Below are positions 45,879 to 55,738 of a stretch of DNA of 64,000 bases, piece after piece; position 1 is the stretch's first letter; each line of letters begins with the position of its first letter. The stretch lies in the NCBI GenBank assembly GCA_944474755.1, contig OX104117.1, forward strand, positions 63,727,522 through 63,791,521, given 5' to 3'. Both the position numbers and the translations under genes were made by a program. This stretch comes from Limnoperna fortunei. Lineage: Eukaryota > Mollusca > Bivalvia > Mytilida > Modiolidae. The notes below the pieces were generated by a model. That model had not been told where the DNA came from. It was given only the letters and a program-made list of their open reading frames with translations, and ran no database searches.

Positions 45879-45900
45879 CGGGTAATACTATTTCATAAGG

Positions 45901-48900
45901 CATATTAAGGTAGCCAACAATAGGAAAATACTTCATTGAATACACACGCACGCTACACGTACATAGTAAATTAAAAAATAATTTTTGAACAAATTTATCA
46001 AAAAACGAAGAATATAAAGGAAGAATATCTATGAAAACAGACAATTGAGTATCAATTGATAAAATATTCAAATGGGTATCAACTGGTAAAAAATACAGTT
46101 GATTTGATATTGCATACAGACAAGTGAAAATTCTGAAGAATAACGATGTAGATAACGTAATAATTTTTTTAGGCAGCAGCATTGAAACCGGGATGTTCCC
46201 TCAAAATGGGCATTACGTTATAGTATATCAAGTCTTTTTTTAATTACTAGTATTATATTTGTATTTTGTGTGCAAATTATGCATATGAAATTTGAACTTC
46301 TAGCATACAGATTTCAATCGTTTTTGCAGACTAAAAATATAGTTTAACCTTAACAAATAGTCACATTTATATGACAACTAATCATTAATACTAGGTTTTA
46401 GCTTAGCTAGTTCTACGTTGTATATAATTACACTGACTCTGCTAGCCAGCTACATATTTGTACCTATCATCAATAATAATTCAAACATAATCGTCCTAAA
46501 AATTTAGTCACATTGGTTTTCGACAAAATCTACTTTAAATCGAAGTTATCGTGAACCAATCGTTTTAGGCTAATGTGAAAGAGGTCGGGTATTTCACGGA
46601 TCAGAGATCACCAATTGATTGTTACAAGAGCGGTCTGCTCGAATGTGCAGATAATAATTTGTATTATAGAGTACAATAAATATTATATAGTTCGTGAACT
46701 ACAAATAGTGTACATATGGAGGAAAAATAACAATTTAGTTCCCAGTGCAATAACAGAGCAGAAGTGGACTCTCAATAGGATATCTATGAAGCAAAAACTA
46801 AAATGATTAAATCTCAATAATATTAAGCAGGTTCCCTTTTGAATTAAGGGCATGGATGGAAGACTGCAGCAGTTGTGACCTAGGGTATATGCTGCAGTCC
46901 TCCATCCAATCATAATTCCTTTCACTTTCTTTGGATTTAAGCTTAAAATTAAATTATAACATTACTAATTGGAACTTAATATCATTTACTATGTATTATG
47001 ATCTTTGTTTAGTATTTTCACATTGCAACTAGTGAGATTGCTTAATTAGGACTATTATAAAATTGACCATAGTATAAGAAAAAGTATTCGATTCTATGCA
47101 AAAGGTGATGACATGAGCATATTAAAGTGAGACATAGTATGATACATTGTGTGCAAATGGCAATAAAAATGTAAAGATTTTACAAAGGTTCTATAAAGTC
47201 TTACACGTACTCATGCGCTAAATGGTTCTGTCGGAAGCACGTAACACTTTTGTCTTTATTCTCTTTAAAAAAAATTGCATATTAGCGTCTCTAATTATAG
47301 TATACGACAATAAACTGATAATTTTATATTAATGAAGAATAAAATTTAGACTTTAATATAAAGCATTTTTTACAGAAAACGGAACTGACAATCAATTTAT
47401 TCCTGAGTAATTACATTTTCAAATAGTTTTCGGAAATTGCAGTACTGCTAGTCAGTTTACTTGATCTTGGACAAAATGCAAGTTCAAAATGTAATATTTT
47501 AACCATCCATTCAACATAAACGTAATAACTTGAATGTTGTAATTTAAATGAATACAAAGCGAATATTCAATTATCAGTAATGAAATAGCGTCTCTTTGGG
47601 GTATACAAGGCTTTCGAAAACAACAAACATATTGTCATTGCATGTACATGCTGTACTTTAATAAAGAACTCTGTTAAAATTGCTTTCCTAGCAAACAATC
47701 GCCATATTTACATTGACATTAACTAACATGATGATTTAAAATTAAAATAGGGACATTAAGAACTGGTAAAATTGAAAATAAAGAAGAAAAACAGTTTAAT
47801 ACCAACCACGCTACACGTTTTAAAAGAATGTCAATAACAACGGTTTATTTATTATTGATGATTTATTTAAACTTTTATAAAAAAAAAATGCCTGTTCATA
47901 AAGAGGAATAGACGACAGGAACATACTATCTCTGACAGTTAATTACGATTTTCGTTGCAGTGATAATTTTCCTCCTTTCAATCTATTAAAACAGAACGAA
48001 TATCTAGTTATTAATTTCAAAAGTCCGCGTGACCTTTCTTCATAGAACTATGTAGAGAACAGCTTGATTTTGAGATTTCTTTATGGCATTTCCAACCACA
48101 TTTTATAATTTAGCGAAATTTGTACAGCAGTTGTTGACGACATCATTCATTCCAGAAACGTCGACAAATCAGACATCATAGTAGCATTGTTTTGTGAAGA
48201 CCGTAATGACGTTATATAAGATCGTAGCTAGACACAAAGACGCTTCAAATTACACCCAACAGAAATATTATCCTAATCGTTACAATTATTTTGGTTAAAA
48301 GGTTTTGCATGGTAGCAACATTAAGAAATCGCGTTCTTGAGAAGCTGTTTACAATTAAATAGCCATACACACATGACACATGTGAACTAAGGCTGCAATA
48401 TGATTAAAAGCTTAAAAAATAAATGTACATCTTTAGATCGACAAGACTAGTTAACATCTGCAAACAATATGTTAAAATGTTGAAAAAAATCACTCTTCAT
48501 TTTGCAAATCCTTTTCAACTTATAATTAAAGGTTGTTTTGTTCTGGATTCCAGGTCATGTAGGAATCCACGGAAACAGTACTGAGCAAGGAATGCAAGTG
48601 ATGACAAATACTTTTTGTAACATATTAACATATTTGTATTTGTTGTTAATGGTTGGATCGCAAAGTTCATAATAAAGTTAGATCCAACCACTGCTTTTAG
48701 TAAGGGTAGAGACCAAGATGTTTTTAAAATGTAATGTCTTAGTTCCAAGTTAATCAGTATTTTAATTTGCTGTATTTTTATTCCTTGAATTACCATCTGC
48801 AGCTTCTTACATTCCACTTTCTATAACTGTGCAACATTAAATCCAGAATTTCACGATGTGTAGATACGCACTATTCACTCATTAATTTTACATAGAAGTT

Positions 48901-49491
48901 AAATACGTTATTTCGATGTGTTAAATAATCGATTAAGTTGGACTGGTTGAAATAATAAGATTAAACACTATTTTCCCTGATTTATCGATGTGTAAGATCG
49001 GACCATCCACTCAGAAACTTGACACAATTAGTTTACGAGTAGGTGGTACCATTTTACACATAGTTAAATTCTGGAAAAATAGTTTTAAATCCTATAATAT
49101 TCTTTCTTATTTTTGTATGTGGCCACCTTTGTAAGTTAAAGAAAAACTGGTACTGAATATTGCTCACTAGACGTTAAGACACAAGCAAGAAATCAATACA
49201 CTGTTATAATTATTACAAGTATGCGCGACAGATTTTTTTTGTATTAAAATAGGAAACCAATTTTAGGGTGTGATAAGGGTAATACCAATAATATTGACTA
49301 TTGAGTCCTTCAAGGTTTTTCTAATGGTGTTAAATATTTAAAAAAAAAACCATCTGTGACTCTTTGATCTTTTTATTGCAAGCCTCTTAATATTCAAGAG
49401 CATAACGTTTATACTACGTACGCATCTTGGGTATTAAGAAGCATCAAAGTTATCGACTGTTGTAATGCTAATTATTTTTTAATTGTCTATG
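45901..49491. other. No gene seen except one hairpin
   Basis: A+T-rich DNA. ORFs at 45,871-46,182 (-) and 48,515-48,817 (-) have no recognised domain. The hairpin at 46,854-46,907 is listed separately. Confidence 0.4.
46854..46907. other. Short perfect-looking hairpin
   Basis: 'ggatggaagactgcagca' (46,854-46,871) pairs with 'tgctgcagtcctccatcc' (46,890-46,907) with one mismatch and an 18-nt loop. The stem is more G+C-rich than its surroundings. It could be a foldback remnant or an RNA hairpin. An 18-bp stem is shorter than a normal pre-miRNA stem. Confidence 0.55.
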
Positions 49492-49495
49492 TATA
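49492..49495. other. Target-site duplication, left flank of the Gypsy element
   Basis: 'tata' precedes the LTR start at 49,496 and is matched by 'tata' at 63,503-63,506 after the other LTR. A 4-bp duplication is within the range for Ty3/Gypsy elements. The motif is low-complexity, so chance is possible. Confidence 0.55.
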
Positions 49496-49560
49496 TGTAA
49501 TAGACCGGGTTTCATGCTTTAAACAACAACTCAAGGTTCTTTTATTTTCCAGTTTTATTA
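49496..49560 (-). repeat. 3' LTR, distal fragment (split by transposon)
   Basis: The segment 'tgtaatagaccgggtttca' onward matches 62,204-62,268 of the other LTR with one substitution. It ends at the TATTA target of the inserted element. On the minus strand it holds the U5 end '...ctattaca'. Confidence 0.9.
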
Positions 49561-50000
49561 CACGCCGGGTATTCGGACACACAGAACAGGGTGGAACACA
49601 AAAGAACGGGTGAGGTTGATGAAAACATCGTGTTCGGGTAGGTGTGTTATTTTCATTCTGAACGTATTGAAATAGGATTAAAGACAGAAATAAGTTTATA
49701 ACGCCTTTTGTATGTCCCTTAACTACTAGTTCACCAAGTATTGTCTGTTTTTACTGGAGAAATAATCCACAGGAACGTCATGAACACGGAAATTACTTCG
49801 GAAAAAGTAGATTTCCAACTTTCGTTGATTGTAACTCCTCGCGAAATGCAAGTTACAAAGTTTTTATGGTCAATATAGATACCCCAATGCATACTTGATT
49901 ATCTTTGAAAAGTTGAACTTCTAATTCGACGTATTAATCACAGTATTCTTCATTATCCAAACATACTTGGCGGAATTTTGACACAACGGACCGCGGGTGA
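49561..50000 (+). repeat. Left 440-bp terminal inverted repeat
   Basis: Begins 'cacgccgggtattcgg' and ends 'ggaccgcgggtga'. The same CG-rich word 'accgcgggtg' recurs at 49,990 and 50,011, and related words 'gaacgggtg' (49,603) and 'gaaccgggtg' (50,044) lie in and next to it. Iterated words in TIRs usually mark transposase binding sites; that role is inferred here. Confidence 0.88.
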
Positions 50001-50152
50001 GGACACTGTGGACCGCGGGTGTGTGCTCCTTAGAGAACACAACGAACCGGGTGAAAATGCTTATATTTTTTTATTTAAACTGTTTCGTCCCCTTTCTATT
50101 ATAATTGTAATGAGCAACCGTATATTTTCTTTTCAGGAATAGAGGAGGAACA

Positions 50153-50173
50153 ATGTTTATCCTGCAATCCTTC
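50153..50173 (+). repeat. Inner inverted repeat, left member
   Basis: 'atgtttatcctgcaatc' with a following cttc is the inverse complement of 53,412-53,432 with one or two mismatches. It extends the symmetry of the element about 150 bp beyond the left TIR and about 600 bp beyond the right TIR. Confidence 0.6.
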
Positions 50174-50541
50174 GATTAGAGCAGCTTAAATTTTGTATGT
50201 GTTTCACTGCCACTGGCTATGAAACGAGTTTTAGCCACGCCCACTTTAAGAACTACTATTGTGTATTGCAGTAATGTACTTGTTTGACCTTTCTTGCCAA
50301 ATGTAAACAAATCGGAATGTTGCAATCGCGCAAAGACGTGTTTTTGTTTTAATCCATAAATAAATATATTATTTTCATCTGTGTTGGTTTTTTCTCTTCT
50401 AAAACAAACACTTCAAACAGGTTAAATTCAAAGTATTATGGCGCAACCCTGCAAATCCAGACCATGAATGTCTATTTATTTTGCAACTATCGGTTCAACT
50501 ATACAAATACGACACTACGAATAAAGCGAAGCTTTATTTAA

Positions 50542-50668
50542 GAAATAGATTATTGTGAATTAGAACATGGTCAGACCATATATTTGTCAGCGAGGTATTA
50601 AATGAAGAAAAATATAAGGTCTGACCATGTTCTAATTCGCATAGATACCAATTGCAATAATCTATTTC
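50542..50668. repeat. Foldback inside the TIR element (1)
   Basis: 'gaaatagattattg' and 'gaattagaacatggtcagac' on the left are mirrored on the right, where a 16-nt stretch separates the two blocks. Central spacer is about 25-30 nt. It is non-coding. Confidence 0.75.
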
Positions 50669-50759
50669 AATTCTAATATATATAACAAATGAGTTAAAAT
50701 TTCGCAGCGGCTCTAAGAGGACACTTTCAGTGGTAATTTTGTTTTTTGAAACTAATAAG

Positions 50760-51830
50760 AGATATCCCACAGCAGTATGTTAAAGCAAATAAAATTGACA
50801 TATACATATATTCTCGTCATTTTATTGAATATACTTACCTTTTAAGCAAACAAATATTGAGAAATCTTAACAAAATTGCATTGTGTTTGAGCGTATATGA
50901 CAGAACTTACTTCGTCATAAATGACTCTAAATATAATACTGAAGACCAAATCTGTCATATGTTAGATTTTCTGATCGACAACATATTCGTCGTGTTTGGT
51001 TGACATGCTTTTCAACAGACTGTTGGTATTCCAATGGGTACTAATTGTGCCCTCTCCTCGCCGACCTGTTTTTGTACTCTTATGAGGCTGAGTTCCTAGA
51101 AGGCCTACTGAAGAAGAAAGAAAAGACACTGGCCCAGACCTTTAATTTAACATTCCGCTAGATTGCTGATGTTTTGTCCCTCAACAATGCTAAATTTGGT
51201 GACTATTTACATTCAATTTACCCTGCGAGCTTGACATTAAAGATACCACCAATACACTAAGACCTTTTTCTAGAAATAGACTCAGGAAAACTACAAACTA
51301 GACTCTACCGTACAAACGAGATGACTTCAACTTTCTTATTTTCAACTTCCCGTTTATTGATAGAAACATTCCAGCAGCTCCAGCGTATGGTGTACATTTC
51401 ACAACTTATACGTTATTCTAGATCCTGGGATAGGTATTCCGATTTTCTTGATCGATCACTGCTGTTGACTGCTAAACTACTAAAACAAGGGTTTGTTGTA
51501 CCTAGGTTGGTGTTATCTCTTCAGAAGTTCTATGGTCGTCACCATGACTTAATTGATCCTTATGGGAAATCAGTGTCTCAAATACGATCTGACATTTTCG
51601 CTGCGTCATAGTGTTTCCTATTCCTGGATTTGACTTTTCCCTAGACATCACAATGAGTAACTCGACGGGTGTCTAATTAGAGGCAGACGCTGCTTACTGA
51701 TCCGGACCTGAGTGCACCCATGGTTTTTATTGGGTTCGGGTTACTCTCTTTCTGTTTTTTTGTGTTTTTGGATTTGTAACTGTCCCTTGACTTTTGGCTC
51801 TTGTTGTTCGGTCGGATTTTTTGCTATTTT
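50760..51830 (+). pseudogene. Penelope-like reverse transcriptase relic, copy C (best copy)
   Basis: The reading runs 'MLDFLIDNIFVVFG' near 50,960, then 'TVGIPMGTNCA' near 51,020 (RT substrate-binding block), then after a frame change 'LADLF' and 'YSYEAEFLEGLL'. The catalytic 'RYIDD'-type block near 51,160 is destroyed, reading a stop and 'IAD'. The best-preserved part is 51,321-51,611, a 96-codon frame with 'YISQLIRYSRSW' and 'LQKFYGRHHDLIDPYG', ending near 'SQIRSDIF'. The family 'G(I/V)PMGTNCAPL.ADLF ... YIDD' is widespread in invertebrate repeats and is RT-like. Calling it Penelope-like is from memory and is the least certain part. Its 3' flank matches copies A and B. Confidence 0.7.
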
Positions 51831-52135
51831 CATAAATCGGATCACCTCGGTTATTTCCCGACCCTTGACGGAAATGGCCAAGAGATGTTCCGATTGCTAT
51901 TTTCATATGACGTCGGAATTCTAATTGACAAAGACAAAGACAAATTTTATTTAATCCAATTATGGAGCCCCCTGAGAGGCAGAACAATTATTCATAACAA
52001 AACAAAATGAGTAAAAATCAAAATATCAAAACATGTGATTAGTCTAATTAGTTTTAGTAACAAGTCAATTACATATAAAAAAAACAGTTTTATGATAAAA
52101 CAAATTAATTTTAGTCTCTGTCTGGATGAGGGGTT

Positions 52136-52148
52136 GGGGGGGGGGGGT
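52136..52148 (+). repeat. Poly-G tract (13 G)
   Basis: An uninterrupted run of G after 'gaggggtt' at the 3' side of the LINE fragment. It is unusual in this A+T-rich setting and prone to slippage or G-quadruplex formation. Confidence 0.9.
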
Positions 52149-52189
52149 GCAGCTCTTATCTTTGGAACTTATAAGAATATTTAATATAC

Positions 52190-52850
52190 TATTATAAATT
52201 ATACAATATATATACTTTACGAAGACACTTGACTAACACAAAGTAAGGAATCTCTTTTCAAGAATAGTTCTTCTAGCATTTGGAATAATTTTATGATGAT
52301 TTCTCTATCTTCATTGCTTAACAGCCAAATAAATTTATTTGTAGAAGATAATTTGCTAAAGTTCTTACATTTATTCTCAAAAAAATATAAAAAGTGTGTT
52401 CTTATACAGTTAAGAGCATTACACTCTATGAGAAAATGAATCTCATCTTCAATATTATTTTTACAAAGATCACAAATTCTATTGTTACATTCAACTTTAG
52501 TGTAACGTCCTGTTTCTATTTTGAGATTATGAGCTAAATTTACTCATAAATCTCCTCTGGTCTTGATTACCATACTTTAGATATGGTTCAAGTTGGAGAT
52601 GGGATTTAAATTTTTTGTATGTTCTTAGTTTACCTTCCTCCTTTGTTTGTTTATCAGTCCATAGTTCCATAAATTTAGAGTGTATTTTATATTTTAAAAT
52701 ATTAAACACTGATTTACTTTTAAATTCTACCTTTTTCTTAAATAAATGACTGGCATTTAAAAATTTAAGTAAATGATAAATACAACTTATCCGTGATTCT
52801 TTATTATTTTCATGCAAAGACCAAGATTCTAATTGTGACGTCATAGCGGG
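52190..52850 (-). pseudogene. 3' fragment of a non-LTR retrotransposon
   Basis: On the minus strand the frame 52,844-52,527 contains 'KLRTYKKFKSHLQLEPYLK' and 'QRRFMSKF'. After a frameshift near 52,540 it continues 'AHNLKIETGRY', 'RICDLCKNNIEDEIHFLIEC' and 'RTHFLYFFE'. The sequence 'LRTY..FK....EPYL' followed by 'GRY' and C-x2-C...H-x4-C is the C-terminal signature of several LINE proteins. The 5' part, including RT, is missing. It lies inside the TIR element in opposite orientation to the RT relic, so it was carried in or inserted there. Confidence 0.8.
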
Positions 52851-52956
52851 CTATCACATGATTACGCGCCGAAATTTTCAAGTAAAAAATCGGTTAAAGT
52901 GCACTTTTAATGCTTTTCATTAGTATAAAATGGATTTTCTGGTTGCAGAATAAAAA

Positions 52957-53103
52957 CAATATTCGTACATTGTCGGAAAATATAAAGTTTATTTGTACTC
53001 GCCGCGAAACAGGTAAGAAATTCTTGATAGAAACTCGCATTCCTACCTGTTTCTAAGGCTAGTACAAATAAACTGTATATTTTATGACAATGAACGAATA
53101 TTG
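52957..53103. repeat. Foldback inside the TIR element (2)
   Basis: 'caatattcgtacattgtc', 'gtttatttgtact' and 'gaaacaggta' on the left are mirrored by the right arm ending at 53,103. Arms are about 65 bp with several mismatches and a short loop around 53,025. It is non-coding. Confidence 0.75.
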
Positions 53104-53411
53104 TATATATGTGCGATCGCCATTAAACATACAGGAAAAGTTTGTACGCCGAATCGACGAGTTTCGTAATACAGTACAACTTATGTGATATTGAAAATAG
53201 TATCTTCTTGTTATTTCTGTTGATAATGTTTTACTTACCTTGTTACGTGCATTACTTTTGTATTCATAATTCACCTTGAAAAGCAGAAATCGTTCTTGAA
53301 ACATCACTCAATTTACGTCAATCATGATGATTACCAAAATACTGCGCACTATGTGTATATGCTTAATAAGGATACACTTACAAAATTTTTTAGGAGGACA
53401 TATTTTAGGAA

Positions 53412-53432
53412 AGATTGCAGGATAAACATAAT
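53412..53432 (-). repeat. Inner inverted repeat, right member
   Basis: Inverse complement of 50,153-50,173. See the left member. Confidence 0.6.
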
Positions 53433-53650
53433 ATTAGTATATTGACTTGACATAAACACAATATAAGGACTCGGCACGAAACTGGGAAGTGCTTAGAAAC
53501 AATTATAGACCATTGTTCATCTGATCATGGCACCAAAACGCTTAAATAAATGGGAAACAAAAAAAGATATCAAACTAAAATACACGAAGGAGTCGTTCCA
53601 TCTAAACTAAAAGAAAGTGGATAAACTGTTCAGGACGGTTTTACATACAC

Positions 53651-53685
53651 CCTGTTCTGTGTGTGCAACACCCGCGTTCTAAGTG
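53651..53685 (-). repeat. Iterated end-like motif of the TIR element (1)
   Basis: 'cctgttctgtgtgtgcaaca' followed by 'cccgcgttctaagtg' recurs at 53,981-54,016. It resembles the terminal word at 54,441-54,470 ('cctgttctgtgtgtccgaat'). It is an internal copy of the element end. Confidence 0.75.
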
Positions 53686-53980
53686 TTCGAGTCAAATGTT
53701 GCCTGAATAATACTATTTATAAAAATAATATATAAGCAGTACGGTACTTCACGAATTTGACAAAACACATATATTAACTACAGAGAATATGTCGATGTAA
53801 CCACCGTAATATACTAGTATGAGGTTAACTTAGTATACGTAAGCGCACATAAAATGTATTCTATAACAAAGATATAGGACTAACATGACTTAAACTGGTG
53901 TTCTACAACATTTGGACACAGAAAAGTAAATAAAATAGTGATTAGACACTTCTTTAATACCAGGTCATTGCTAGTTAACG

Positions 53981-54016
53981 CCATGTTCTGTGTGTCCAAC
54001 ACCCGCGTTCTTAGTG
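53981..54016 (-). repeat. Iterated end-like motif of the TIR element (2)
   Basis: Second copy of the motif at 53,651, immediately inside the right TIR. It has 'catgttctgtgtgtccaac' and 'acccgcgttcttagtg'. The spacing to the first copy is 330 bp. Confidence 0.75.
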
Positions 54017-54030
54017 GTCTTCATCTCGAA

Positions 54031-54470
54031 TCACCCGCGGTCCGTTGTGTCAAAATTTCGCTAACTATGTTTGGATAATGAAGAATACTGTGCTTAATAC
54101 TTCGAGTTAGAAGTTCAACTTTTCACAGATAATCAAGTATGCATTGGGGTATCTATATTGACCAAAAAGACTTTGTAACTTGCATTTCGCGAGAAGTTAC
54201 AGTCAACGAAAGTTGGAAGTCTACTTTTTCCGAAGTAATTTACGTGTTCATGACGTTCCTGTGGATTATTTCTCCAGTAAAAACAGACAATACTTGGTGT
54301 ACAAGTAGTTAAGGGACATACAAAAGGCGTTATAAACTTATTTCTGTCTTTAATCCTATTTCAATACGTTCAGAATGAAAATAACACACCTACCTGAACA
54401 CGATGTTTTCATCCACCTCGTCCGCTCTTTTGTGTTCCACCCTGTTCTGTGTGTCCGAATACCCGGCGTG
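54031..54470 (-). repeat. Right 440-bp terminal inverted repeat
   Basis: Inverse complement of 49,561-50,000, same length, with about 20 differences by eye. The most terminal ~45 bp are nearly perfect. Confidence 0.88.
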
Positions 54471-55650
54471 TATTATTCATCTCTGAAATAACAATAACAA
54501 CTTTTAAACTAGATGCAATGATTAAGTATTTTTTTATGTATTTAACAATGATATAAGGTGTTACAATATTACAATTATAATTTTATGTATTAAATCATTA
54601 GTCGGTATAGAATTACAACATAATTTACTAAAACTTCATAATATAAAACAAGTTAACGATACACATAGCTGTTTATACACTGTGTAAGCTTTTACTAACG
54701 AATTATTGTAAAGAACTTGAAACATTTCAGACTTTTTGAAATCTAGAAATTATTTGAATAAAAATACAAGTTCAAGGGAAATAACTCCTTACTATATTAA
54801 ACATAGGTAAAAATATAACACATACCACTTGTGGAGCAAGACACTTTACTGGTAATGGATTTGATTTCTGTTTATAAATCTATCAAATCCTACAAACAAA
54901 ATATACACAAATAAATACTCTTTCTAAGCGTTTTGAAGTACACATCATAATAAAAATATTTATACATAAACAAGATAAAAATATAAAAACGACGCAATTA
55001 TGAATTGTGTAATAACGAATCAAATTGTACTTCTTAAATTATAATTTCGCCACGTATTTATTGCATTTATACTATCGCTGTTAGCTATACTTTATAACTA
55101 ACAATACTTTTGGACTAATATATAAATGTGTAAAAACTGTACTTCTCATATCGGTATAAAATATCGATCTTACTATTCGATCACACAGGTGAGCAAATGC
55201 TCAAGAAATTGTTATCTTACTGAAACTGTGCAAAACTATTAAAGATGAAAAATATTAGAAAGAAATAAACTTACAGTCAAAGTCAAGCTGTCATCATAAC
55301 TATACAAAAATGTTGACGAAAAATATAATGCTTCCTTCTACATCAATATGTCCGATCTATCTGACAAATTTTACAAAAACTACTCACAAAACGCGCCAAA
55401 AGCTCAACTAGCCAATGGAAGTAGTCAAATGATTCCCCCCTATTTTTATGTAAATTTTTAATGCGCAATACAAGTAAAAATACTCGTATTGTAGATTTTT
55501 CTAGAACAATACTGTTCATTGGGGATAGTTTTCAAAATAAATTAACTCGTCAACTTCTAGTGCAATTATAAATACTTTATTAAATCAAATATTAAATAAT
55601 CCATGTATTTCTACAATTCAAATACAATACAAAATAAATACCCTGCTACA
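54471..55650 (-). repeat. 3' LTR, proximal part
   Basis: Matches 62,269-63,502 with about nine substitutions, a 13-bp difference near 54,487, and the absence of the 72 bp added to the 5' LTR. It ends at 'ccctgctaca', so on the minus strand it begins TGTAGCAGGG. Joined with 49,496-49,560 the LTR is about 1,240 bp. Confidence 0.92.
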
Positions 55651-55660
55651 TTCTCCCCCC
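55651..55660 (-). promoter_or_regulatory. Polypurine tract (plus-strand priming site)
   Basis: The minus strand reads 'ggggggagaa' immediately before the 3' LTR start TGTAGC. This is the expected place and composition of the polypurine primer for second-strand synthesis. Confidence 0.85.
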
Positions 55661-55738
55661 TGTCGGCAAAATGACTTCCACGTCATTTACATTCTCCTCC
55701 CATGCGGAACAAGAACGTGCAATCCTTGGCAAGGCATA

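Larger units (their letters stand above)
42245..45900 (-). mobile_element. CR1/Jockey-group LINE with 2A-like motif, inactivated
   Basis: On the minus strand: an N-terminal hydrophobic leader plus 2A-like motif, an APE endonuclease (45,878-44,646), a linker, RT (about 44,520-43,200), a C-terminal Cys/His region (42,956-42,477), and a 3' untranslated tail ending 'aataaaatatgtttaaac' near 42,245. This tail matches the plus-strand LINE at 26.3 kb. No separate upstream ORF1 is visible, so the copy may be 5' truncated or single-ORF. The frame is lost after the endonuclease, at a stop near 44,170, at the RT active site near 43,625, and again near 43,200-42,960. Confidence 0.87.
49561..54470. mobile_element. 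4.9-kb terminal-inverted-repeat element inserted in the LTR
   Basis: The ends 'cacgccgggtattcggacac' and its inverse complement begin exact 440-bp inverted termini (49,561-50,000 and 54,031-54,470) that are about 95% identical by eye. 'tatta' flanks both sides (49,556-49,560 and 54,471-54,475). Removing the insert and one copy rejoins the LTR, as comparison with 62,258-62,275 shows. The interior holds an inner inverted pair, two foldbacks, a Penelope-like RT relic and a LINE fragment. I see no transposase frame, so it looks non-autonomous. The ends do not match a superfamily I can name: 5-bp duplications occur in Transib, but Transib ends begin CACWATG. Confidence 0.88.

Noticed and set aside
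45871..46182. 103-codon ORF upstream of the LINE endonuclease as its ORF1
   Set aside because: It has no RRM, zinc knuckle, coiled coil or other ORF1 feature and looks like chance hydrophobic coding.
48515..48817. 100-codon ORF on the minus strand
   Set aside because: Low-complexity hydrophobic/basic mix without a recognisable domain. It is probably chance.
49561..49600. Assigning the TIR element to Transib from its 5-bp duplication and CAC start
   Set aside because: Transib ends continue AATG/TATG after CAC and its targets are usually GC-rich. Neither fits, and no RAG1-like core is present.
54502..55650. Taking the 3' LTR to start at 54,502
   Set aside because: The distal 65 bp of the LTR is present at 49,496-49,560, on the other side of the TIR insertion, so the LTR is split rather than truncated.
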